From Gammaproteobacteria bacterium (GTDB lineage Bacteria; Pseudomonadota; Gammaproteobacteria; Magnimaribacterales; Magnimaribacteraceae), in contig PAOE01000043.1 in NCBI GenBank assembly GCA_002707915.1, positions 1 to 5,303 of the forward strand: a DNA stretch of 5,303 nt. Reading direction: 5' to 3'. Of the stretch, positions 1 to 5,303 are shown one piece after another. The notes beneath the pieces are model-generated. The model ran no database searches. It had not been told where the DNA came from and saw nothing but the letters and a program-made list of their open reading frames with translations. How positions within the stretch are numbered: the first letter of the stretch is position 1; every line of letters begins with the position of its first letter. The position numbers were made by a program, and so were the translations under genes.

Positions 1-8
1 AAATAACT

Positions 9-1286
9 TTATTCACTTTTATATATTACTCCTTCTTTCATTACAAAAACAACACTCTGAAGAGATGTAATATCTTTAACTGGGTTACCATTTACTGCGA
101 TAATATCAGCAATTTTCCCCGACTCAATGGTTCCTAACTTATCATCAATTCCTAATAATTCCGATGCCACAACAGTAGCTGACCTAATAGCCTCCATCTC
201 TGACATTCCACCTTTCACCATATATAGAAATTCTTTAGCATTTTCGCCATGGTAAGAAACCCCTGAATCTGTTCCGAATGCAATTTTAATTCCAAACTTA
301 TAAGCGGTTGTGAACGTATTTAGCAGCCTTGGTCCAATTTCTAGAGCTTTTGGTACAATAATTTGAGGATAATAACCTGGTTCTTTTGCTTTTGCAGCTA
401 CAAACATTCCAGCCGAGATCGTTGGGATATAATACGTACCATACTTTTTCATTAAGGCTAATCCTTCCCCATCCATAATAGTTCCATGCTCAATGGAGTC
501 TACACCGGCCAGAACAGCTCTTTTTATACCTTCAGTTCCGTGTGCATGTGCAGCTACTTTAAATCCATAATCTTTAGCTGCATCAACGATAGCCTCTATC
601 TCTTTAATTGTCATTTGAGGGCCTTGTCCATCTTTAGCATTACTTAAAACACCTCCAGTAGCAGTTATTTTTATTAGATCTGCATCTTCTTTATATCTAT
701 GTCTTACTGCCTTATAAGCATCATCTGCATTATTTATAATTCCTTCAGCCGGTCCAGGATCTGAAGTTAACTTCAAATTAAGAGAATTAGTTGGGTCAGC
801 ATGACCTCCTGTAGTAGCAATTGTTTTTCCTGAGGAATATATTCTGGGGCCTCTAGTTATTTTGTCATTTATTGCGTTTCGTAGCGAAATTGTTATGGAA
901 TCAAAGTCACCTAAATTGCGTACGGTTGTAAAACCAGCTAAAAGAGTTTTCTCCGCATTTTTTGTAGCTCTGATTGCATAGTCTGCTGCATTAAGAGTGA
1001 AATTTTCAAGATAAGCCCTATTAGAGCTTTGGCTAGTTAAATGCACATGCATATCAATTAAACCCGGAAAAGCATAATAACCCGTTAAATCAATATAAAT
1101 ATCTTCGGGATCAGGTGGAACATATCCTTCTACGACCTCAGTGATAAATTCATTCTCAACGAACACTGACATTTCAGGAAGTAAGTTGCCACTTTTTACA
1201 TCAAAAAGATTACCAACATGTACGACCGTCTTGGCATTCAAGAAAACTGAAATAATTGAAAATGCTAAGACAACAATAACCTTCAT
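9..1286 (-). CDS. Exported metal-dependent amidohydrolase, Xaa-Pro dipeptidase/imidazolonepropionase-like
   Basis: This is a complete 425-residue protein of the amidohydrolase superfamily, in the branch annotated as Xaa-Pro dipeptidase-like or imidazolonepropionase-like. Seen: a signal peptide (Lys2, hydrophobic residues 3-17, likely cut after Ala18), then the N-terminal beta domain and a TIM barrel. Metal-site motifs run in the expected order: HVH (H80, H82) after PGLID; GGH (H162); the lysine of LIKITATGG (K206), which is carboxylated in relatives; AAHAHG (H247/H249); SIEHGT (H267); and FGTDSG (D340). The C-terminal beta segment (about 380-425) has the typical LGTIESGKIADIIAVNGNP. All catalytic positions are present, so the enzyme should be active. 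Inferred location is periplasmic or secreted. The substrate cannot be read from sequence; prolidase-type dipeptides are plausible by family. The start is set by the signal peptide. No Shine-Dalgarno is visible before it. It diverges from purB and has no partner gene inside the window. Confidence 0.9.
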   Translation of the reverse strand: MKVIVVLAFSIISVFLNAKTVVHVGNLFDVKSGNLLPEMSVFVENEFITEVVEGYVPPDPEDIYIDLTGYYAFPGLIDMHVHLTSQSSNRAYLENFTLNAADYAIRATKNAEKTLLAGFTTVRNLGDFDSITISLRNAINDKITRGPRIYSSGKTIATTGGHADPTNSLNLKLTSDPGPAEGIINNADDAYKAVRHRYKEDADLIKITATGGVLSNAKDGQGPQMTIKEIEAIVDAAKDYGFKVAAHAHGTEGIKRAVLAGVDSIEHGTIMDGEGLALMKKYGTYYIPTISAGMFVAAKAKEPGYYPQIIVPKALEIGPRLLNTFTTAYKFGIKIAFGTDSGVSYHGENAKEFLYMVKGGMSEMEAIRSATVVASELLGIDDKLGTIESGKIADIIAVNGNPVKDITSLQSVVFVMKEGVIYKSE

Positions 1287-1328
1287 ATTTAGGTCTAGTT
1301 TGAATCTACTTTAGACTCAAGGCAAGTA

Positions 1329-1334
1329 ATTATA
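1329..1334 (-). promoter_or_regulatory. Putative -10 box for the leftward amidohydrolase gene
   Basis: Read on the minus strand this is a perfect TATAAT. A start point 6-7 bases further on (about 1322) would give a leader of roughly 36 bases before the ATG at 1286. No good -35 hexamer is found at 16-18 bp spacing; that region falls at the start of purB. The leader contains a small inverted repeat, GTCTA (1293-1297) and TAGAC (1312-1316), with no evident function. Assignment rests on the consensus -10 and its position only. Confidence 0.45.
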
Positions 1335-1344
1335 GACATTAAGC

Positions 1345-1350
1345 TATAAT
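1345..1350 (+). promoter_or_regulatory. Putative -10 box for purB
   Basis: A perfect TATAAT ends six bases before the purB ATG at 1357. Normal spacing would start transcription at about 1357, on or next to the A of the start codon. The -35 region (around 1322-1327) does not match TTGACA, and no TGn extension precedes the box. Support is therefore the consensus -10 and its position; an activator may substitute for the poor -35. Confidence 0.5.
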
Positions 1351-1356
1351 AAACCT

Positions 1357-2718
1357 ATGAACCATGAAAGTCTCTTTTCAATATCGCCACTAGATGGAAG
1401 ATACGAAAATGCAGTTTCAGCATTAAGAGAAATTACCAGTGAATACGGGCTTATAAAGTATCGTTACACAATAGAAATCAAATGGTTTATTCATCTCTCT
1501 AAAAACTCGCAAATAAAAGAACTACCAAAGTTAGATATTAAAGATTATCTCTATCTTAATGATTTAATTGATAATTTTGATATCAAAGATGCCAAAAGAG
1601 TTAAAACCATCGAAAAAAAGACCAATCATGATGTTAAAGCAATCGAGTATTTCATCAGGGAAAAGTTCAAGAAACATAAAAAATTATCAAAATATCAAGA
1701 ATTTATTCATTTTGCTTGCACATCTGAGGATATTAATAATCTTTCTTATGCGCTAATGATTAAAGAAGCTAAATCAATAACTAAGGCAGCTATTAATGAA
1801 ACGAACAAAAAAATTAAACAACTTGCGAACAAGTATAAAAAAATCTCCATGTTATCTAGAACTCATGGCCAGAGTGCTTCTCCAACTACTATGGGAAAAG
1901 AATTCGCGAATTTTCATCATAGAATAAATAAAATTTCTTTATCAGTAGATCAAAGAACAATGACTGGAAAAATTAATGGAGCAGTTGGAAACTATAATGC
2001 TCACAGGGTAGCCTATCCTGAAATTGACTGGCAAAAAATATCCAATCAATTTGTCAGAAGCTTGAAGCTAGACTTCAATAGTCATACAACACAAATAGAA
2101 CCTAAAGACACAATAGCTCTGTTATTGGGTGATTACGTAAAGTTGAACAATGTTTTTATTGATATGTCTAGAGATATTTGGGGTTATATTTCTCTAGGGT
2201 ACTTCAAACAAAAACTCAAGAAAGGTGAGGTAGGATCTTCAACTATGCCTCATAAAGTTAACCCTATTGATTTCGAAAATGCAGAGGGTAACTTTGGACT
2301 AGCAAATGCACTTCTTAACCATATTAGCAATACTGTTACTGTTTCAAGATGGCAAAGGGATCTCACTGATTCAACTGTAATGAGAAATATAGGTTCTTCA
2401 TTTGGATATATTAATTTGGCATTGACTTCCCTTCTCAAAGGGCTCAATAAATTAGAGATAAATAAAGAAAAACTTGCATCAGACTTAGATACAGCATGGG
2501 AAGTCTTAACAGAGGCAATCCAGACTGTACTGAGAAAAAATAATATTCCTGATGGTTATGAATTAATGAAGAAAATTTCAAGAGGTAAGGAAATTACAAG
2601 ATCTGACCTTTTAGAATTAATTAAAAGTCTAGACATTCCTGAAGATGAAAAATCTCGATTATTAGAGCTCACACCCCACACTTATACTGGTTTTGCTGAA
2701 GAATTATCCAATCTCTAA
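1357..2718 (+). CDS. purB: Adenylosuccinate lyase
   Basis: PurB is a cytoplasmic homotetramer of the fumarase/aspartase superfamily. It releases fumarate from SAICAR and from adenylosuccinate, serving IMP synthesis and the last step to AMP. At 453 residues it is full length for the E. coli-type enzyme. Seen: N-terminal SPLDGRY (10-16), KTNHDVKAIEY (88-98), FACTSEDINNLSYAL (119-133), SRTHGQ with the probable general acid H170, and the superfamily signature GSSTMPHKVNP (293-303) in the flexible loop with catalytic serine S294/S295. SRWQRDLTDSTVMRN (330-344) and the C-terminal helical domain follow. The start is secure because conserved sequence begins within ten residues and an in-frame stop lies at 1333-1335. 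No Shine-Dalgarno precedes it, and the -10 box almost abuts the ATG. It is followed by aceA after 109 bp on the same strand, with no clear terminator between them. Confidence 0.98.
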   Translation: MNHESLFSISPLDGRYENAVSALREITSEYGLIKYRYTIEIKWFIHLSKNSQIKELPKLDIKDYLYLNDLIDNFDIKDAKRVKTIEKKTNHDVKAIEYFIREKFKKHKKLSKYQEFIHFACTSEDINNLSYALMIKEAKSITKAAINETNKKIKQLANKYKKISMLSRTHGQSASPTTMGKEFANFHHRINKISLSVDQRTMTGKINGAVGNYNAHRVAYPEIDWQKISNQFVRSLKLDFNSHTTQIEPKDTIALLLGDYVKLNNVFIDMSRDIWGYISLGYFKQKLKKGEVGSSTMPHKVNPIDFENAEGNFGLANALLNHISNTVTVSRWQRDLTDSTVMRNIGSSFGYINLALTSLLKGLNKLEINKEKLASDLDTAWEVLTEAIQTVLRKNNIPDGYELMKKISRGKEITRSDLLELIKSLDIPEDEKSRLLELTPHTYTGFAEELSNL

Positions 2719-2827
2719 AAGTATATTGATTTATGTTTAATTACCGTTAAACTGACGCATCTTTTAGCTTAAAAGGTACATAAAATCACATAAAGATTTA
2801 ACATCATAAATACATTAAGGAAGGATT
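2719..2827 (+). promoter_or_regulatory. purB-aceA spacer with probable aceA promoter and repeats
   Basis: The spacer is very AT-rich. It holds a 6-bp inverted repeat GTTTAA (2735-2740)/TTAAAC (2747-2752), a weak AT hairpin CTTTTA (2761-2766)/TAAAAG (2770-2775), and three copies of CATAAA at 2779-2784, 2789-2794 and 2805-2810, the first two exactly 10 bp apart. TAAAAT (2781-2786) is a 5/6 match to a -10 box, but no -35 is well placed. Neither inverted repeat has the GC stem and U-tract of an intrinsic terminator, so some purB transcripts may read into aceA. Glyoxylate-bypass genes are usually carbon-regulated, but no specific known operator is recognised here. Confidence 0.3.
2816..2821 (+). 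promoter_or_regulatory. Strong ribosome-binding site of aceA
   Basis: TAAGGA lies six bases before the aceA ATG, with a second AAGG overlapping just downstream. It fixes the start at 2828 and is the only strong Shine-Dalgarno in the window, which suggests high translation of aceA. Confidence 0.8.
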
Positions 2828-4408
2828 ATGGCGTCTTACAAAGATTTAATTCAAGAACTTACAGAACTGAAAAAGCAAGGTAATGGTTCAAATGTAAATA
2901 TCCAAGCAGAAAGTGCAGCGAGAATGAGACTTCAAAATCAATTTCAATCTGGATTGGATATAGCTAGATACACCGCAGCGATTATGCGAAAGGATATGGA
3001 GGAATATGATTCTAATCCAGAAGCGTACACACAATCTTTAGGATGCTGGCATGGTTTTATAGGTCAACAAAAACTTATTTCTATAAAAAAACATTTTGGA
3101 ACGACGGATAAAAAGTATCTCTATCTATCCGGATGGATGGTTGCGGCTTTGAGATCCGCATTTGGTCCTCTACCAGATCAGTCCATGCATGAAAAAACAA
3201 CAGTTGCATCTCTGATTAATGAATTATATACATTCCTAAAACAAGCTGATGCTAGAGAGCTAGGTGATCTCTTTAGACAATTGGATTCTTTGGAGGGTAA
3301 GGAGAAGGAAGAGGTTCAGAGGAAAATTGATAATTTTCAAACCCATATTGTTCCAATAATTGCTGATATTGATGCTGGCTTCGGAAATGAAGAAGCGACT
3401 TATTTAATGGCTAAGCAAATGATAGAAGCTGGCGCTTGTTGTATACAGATCGAGAACCAGGTTTCAGATGAGAAGCAATGTGGACACCAGGATGGAAAAG
3501 TTACAGTTCCTCATGCTGATTTTTTAGCAAAAATCAATGCTGTACGATATGCATTTCTAGAACTTGGAGTTGAAGATGGTGTAATTGTTGCAAGAACAGA
3601 CTCTTTGGGCGCAGGTCTAACTCAACGAATTGCCATTACTCATGAAGTTGGTGATCTTGGTGATCAATATAATTCATTTTTGGATCTTGAAGAGGTATCT
3701 GAAGAAGAGATGAATCATGGGGACGTCCTAATCAACTATCATGGAAAATTAGTAAGACCCAAAAGATTACCAAGTAATCTCTATAGATTCAAAGAAGGGA
3801 CTGGTGAGGCAAGATGCATCTTGGATTCGATAACAAGTCTTCAAAATGGAGCTGATCTGATTTGGATAGAAACTGAAAAGCCCCATATAGGACAAATTGG
3901 TGCAATGATGGATGAAATAAGGAAGGTTGTGCCAAATGCTAAACTTGTTTACAACAATAGTCCTTCTTTCAATTGGACATTAAATTTTAGACAGCAAGTT
4001 TTTGATGCCATGGAGGAATCTGGTAAGGACGTGTCTTCATACGATAGAGATAATTTGATGGATGAAAAGTATGATGAAACAGAACTTGCAATCCAAGCAG
4101 ATGAAAAAATTCGCACTTTCCAAGCTGATGCCGCAAAACAAGCCGGTATATTCCATCATCTGATTACCCTTCCTACTTATCATACTGCAGCACTATCAAC
4201 GGATAATCTCGCAAAAGAATATTTTGGAGATAAAGGTATGTTGGGTTATGTTGCAGGTGTCCAGAGGAAAGAGATAAGAGAAGGTATAGCGTGTGTGAAG
4301 CATCAAAATATGGCTGGCTCCGACATGGGAGACGATCATAAGGAATATTTTGCAGGTGAAGCTGCGCTCAAAGCTGCGGGTGAAGACAATACAATGAATC
4401 AGTTTTGA
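2828..4408 (+). CDS. aceA: Isocitrate lyase, long (~530-residue) type
   Basis: AceA splits isocitrate to glyoxylate and succinate in the cytoplasm, the first step of the glyoxylate bypass that allows net growth on acetate or fatty acids. It belongs to the PEP mutase/isocitrate lyase superfamily. At 526 residues it is the long form typical of Pseudomonas and many marine gammaproteobacteria, not the ~430-residue E. coli form. Seen: CWHGF (73-77), SGWMVAA (101-107), the Mg-binding region ADIDAGFGN (179-187), the catalytic loop KQCGH (216-220) with nucleophile Cys218, ARTDS (255-259), the substrate loop SPSFNW (378-383) and TLPTYH (447-452). All key residues are intact. The extra length includes a helical insertion at about 130-172 and a segment at about 270-330. 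The start follows a strong ribosome-binding site. It is probably transcribed from its own promoter, perhaps with read-through from purB. Malate synthase (aceB/glcB) is not in the window. Confidence 0.97.
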   Translation: MASYKDLIQELTELKKQGNGSNVNIQAESAARMRLQNQFQSGLDIARYTAAIMRKDMEEYDSNPEAYTQSLGCWHGFIGQQKLISIKKHFGTTDKKYLYLSGWMVAALRSAFGPLPDQSMHEKTTVASLINELYTFLKQADARELGDLFRQLDSLEGKEKEEVQRKIDNFQTHIVPIIADIDAGFGNEEATYLMAKQMIEAGACCIQIENQVSDEKQCGHQDGKVTVPHADFLAKINAVRYAFLELGVEDGVIVARTDSLGAGLTQRIAITHEVGDLGDQYNSFLDLEEVSEEEMNHGDVLINYHGKLVRPKRLPSNLYRFKEGTGEARCILDSITSLQNGADLIWIETEKPHIGQIGAMMDEIRKVVPNAKLVYNNSPSFNWTLNFRQQVFDAMEESGKDVSSYDRDNLMDEKYDETELAIQADEKIRTFQADAAKQAGIFHHLITLPTYHTAALSTDNLAKEYFGDKGMLGYVAGVQRKEIREGIACVKHQNMAGSDMGDDHKEYFAGEAALKAAGEDNTMNQF

Positions 4409-4420
4409 GGTAGAACTAAT

Positions 4421-4450
4421 AAAAAAGGGAGCTACTTGCTCCCTTTTTTT
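4421..4450. terminator. Bidirectional intrinsic terminator between aceA and nqrM
   Basis: A six-pair GC-rich stem, GGGAGC (4427-4432) and GCTCCC (4438-4443), closes a 5-base loop. It is flanked by six A on the left and seven T on the right, which can lengthen the stem and also form the U-tract in either direction. It lies 12 bp after the aceA stop and 11 bp beyond the nqrM stop, so it should end both converging transcripts. Confidence 0.93.
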
Positions 4451-4461
4451 GACAAATTATT

Positions 4462-4638
4462 TTACTGTTCAGCACACTTTGAAGGATTTCCTCCACACAA
4501 TTCACATTCTCTTCCTGGTTCTAAACCAGCTAGCCCTCCACAGGAACCGGTTATAGGTTTTTTTCCAAAGAGCACACCCACTGACATAATACCGATAATA
4601 GACATTAAAACGAAAAATATTAAGAGCATTTCCAACAT
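4462..4638 (-). CDS. nqrM: Na+-NQR maturation protein NqrM (DUF539 family)
   Basis: This is a 58-residue membrane protein. Seen: one hydrophobic helix at about residues 4-24, then GKKPITGSCGGLAGLE, in which GSCGGL is the family hallmark, and a short tail with three more cysteines. The four are Cys33, Cys45, Cys48 and Cys55. Established: NqrM is needed to assemble active Na+-NQR, probably by helping install the Fe centre between NqrD and NqrE. In Vibrio, Cys33 was reported to be the critical cysteine, and here the CGG cysteine is also residue 33. The ATG lies 2 bp after the apbE stop, so translation is probably coupled; no clear Shine-Dalgarno is visible. Met4 (codon 4627-4629) is an alternative start. 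Larger open frames on both strands overlap this gene, but only this one has family motifs. The protein is at the short end for the family. Confidence 0.93.
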   Translation of the reverse strand: MLEMLLIFFVLMSIIGIMSVGVLFGKKPITGSCGGLAGLEPGRECELCGGNPSKCAEQ

Positions 4639-4640
4639 AG

Positions 4641-5303
4641 TTATATTTTAACGTGTTCAAGGTCGTCAGAAAATAGTAAATTAGTTTGACCTTCAATTTC
4701 TGTAATAAAAAGGGCTTTTATTCCTTCCTTATTAGAATAATTAATAGCCTGTTCTAATTTCATGGCATTGAGAGCTGTTGCAAGCGCATCAGCTTTCATT
4801 GCGTTTTCGGAAATAACAGTTACAGATTTTTTTGAAAAACTAGATGGTAACCCAGAAAAAGTATTCATAGTGTGACTAAATTCTTTTTCATTAAGGATTC
4901 TTACATTCCTATAATCCCCTGAAGTTGCCAAGGCAAAAGAATCAAAACTAGAAGACAAAAAAGTATATATGATCTTATCTTGATCTGATGGATTTACTAT
5001 TCCAGCTTTCCAGGGCTGATCATTGGATTTTAAAGAAGTTGATCGAATCTCTCCTCCTATCTCAATAAAAAAGCTTTTGATATTCTGTTGCTCCTCTAAA
5101 AATTTATATACCTTATCAATAGCAAACCCCTTCGCTATTGATGAAAAATCTAATTCAATATCTTTAACTTTTTTAACTAAAAGGTTTGAGGAGTCTAGAA
5201 TAACTGAACCACAGCCAACTTGAGACGATAAATAAGATACCTCTTCCTCAGAAGGTTCTTTATAAACTTCATCAGGGCCAAACCCCCACAGATTGACTAA
5301 TTT
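4641..5303 (-). CDS. apbE: FAD:protein FMN transferase ApbE, C-terminal 220 residues (start outside window)
   Basis: The frame is open from the right edge to its stop at 4641, so the gene is 5'-truncated by the window, not broken. ApbE uses FAD to attach FMN covalently to Ser/Thr in exported proteins, here presumably NqrB and NqrC, on the outer face of the inner membrane. Visible motifs, numbered in this fragment: VNLWGFGPD (3-11); LDFSSIAKGFAID (51-63); FIEIGGEIR (79-87); PWKAGIVNP (97-105); ALATSGDYRN (124-133); HTMNTFSGLP (144-153); SVTVI (160-164); AMKADALATALNAM (168-181), which contains the Mg-binding Asp and Thr (Asp172, Thr176). The first ~110-120 residues, including any lipoprotein signal, are missing. 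Codon 4956-4958 (TTG) is not the real start, since conserved family sequence continues well upstream of it. One motif is unusual: families normally read HxxDPxTG where this has HTMNTFSG. nqrM follows after 2 bp, so nqrF is expected to the right. Confidence 0.94.
   Translation of the reverse strand, partial: KLVNLWGFGPDEVYKEPSEEEVSYLSSQVGCGSVILDSSNLLVKKVKDIELDFSSIAKGFAIDKVYKFLEEQQNIKSFFIEIGGEIRSTSLKSNDQPWKAGIVNPSDQDKIIYTFLSSSFDSFALATSGDYRNVRILNEKEFSHTMNTFSGLPSSFSKKSVTVISENAMKADALATALNAMKLEQAINYSNKEGIKALFITEIEGQTNLLFSDDLEHVKI

Larger units (their letters stand above)
1329..1350. repeat. Inverted repeat containing two divergent -10 boxes
   Basis: ATTATAG (1329-1335) and CTATAAT (1344-1350) are perfect 7-bp inverted arms separated by 8 bp. 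Each arm contains TATAAT pointing outward toward its own gene. The repeat sits in the 70-bp gap between the divergent amidohydrolase and purB starts. It may simply be two promoters back to back, or it may also be a regulator site. No known operator is recognised. Confidence 0.55.

Noticed and set aside
1568..1756. 62-codon plus-strand open frame inside purB
   Set aside because: It lies wholly within the well-supported purB frame, has no family motif and reflects AT-rich out-of-frame reading.
2250..2447. 65-codon minus-strand open frame inside purB
   Set aside because: It is antisense to the conserved signature region of purB and shows no ribosome site or recognisable domain.
2761..2775. Hairpin CTTTTA-GCT-TAAAAG as a purB terminator
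   Set aside because: The stem is nearly all A/T with a 3-base loop and no following T-run, so it is too weak for an intrinsic terminator.
3648..3665. Perfect tandem 9-bp repeat TTGGTGATC in aceA
   Set aside because: It encodes VGDLGDQ in a segment that looks like normal long-form isocitrate lyase, so it is probably coincidental codon use and not a slippage or regulatory site.
4436..4651. 71-codon plus-strand open frame after aceA
   Set aside because: It begins inside the terminator and is the antisense of nqrM, whose minus-strand translation has clear family motifs.
4502..4696. 64-codon minus-strand open frame overlapping nqrM and apbE
   Set aside because: It is out of frame with both recognised genes and its translation has no domain.
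4956..4958. TTG as the start of a short 105-residue protein
   Set aside because: The frame continues upstream to the window edge with conserved ApbE motifs, so this is an internal leucine codon.
5023..5223. 66-codon plus-strand open frame at the right end
   Set aside because: It is antisense to conserved apbE sequence, including the SSIAKG and EIGGEIR motifs.

Overview
The window is compact, AT-rich bacterial chromosome: two complete housekeeping enzymes on the plus strand (purB, aceA), an exported amidohydrolase read leftward at the left edge, and the 3' end of an apbE-nqrM pair read leftward at the right edge. PurB closely resembles the proteobacterial (E. coli-type) enzyme, AceA is the long ~530-residue isocitrate lyase, and apbE followed by nqrM is the usual tail of a Na+-translocating NADH:quinone oxidoreductase (Na+-NQR) locus. 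Together with low GC, short intergenic gaps and weak Shine-Dalgarno sites, this suggests a streamlined marine gammaproteobacterium. A SAR86-like or similar oligotroph is a guess; the sequence alone does not fix the taxon.

Layout: 9-1286 (minus) is a secreted or periplasmic metal-dependent amidohydrolase. A 70-bp divergent region (1287-1356) holds two back-to-back TATAAT boxes that are arms of one inverted repeat. 1357-2718 (plus) is adenylosuccinate lyase. Its -10 box lies so close to the ATG that the mRNA is probably leaderless. 2719-2827 is a spacer with no convincing terminator, some AT-rich repeats and the one strong ribosome-binding site in the window. 2828-4408 (plus) is isocitrate lyase. 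4421-4450 is a symmetrical hairpin terminator that can serve both converging units. 4462-4638 (minus) is nqrM, a 58-residue gene overlapped by longer spurious frames. 4641-5303 (minus) is the last 220 codons of apbE, whose start lies beyond the right edge.

Functionally, ApbE and NqrM both serve assembly of Na+-NQR (covalent FMN attachment, and a maturation step attributed to Fe delivery), so nqrA-F probably lie just to the right. AceA opens the glyoxylate bypass for growth on acetate or fatty acids, PurB serves AMP and IMP synthesis, and the amidohydrolase probably handles dipeptides or a similar substrate outside the cytoplasm. I see no mobile element, CRISPR array, tRNA, rRNA or defence gene, and no clear sign of an undescribed system. 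The best leads are the promoter geometry at 1329-1357 and an altered motif in ApbE.
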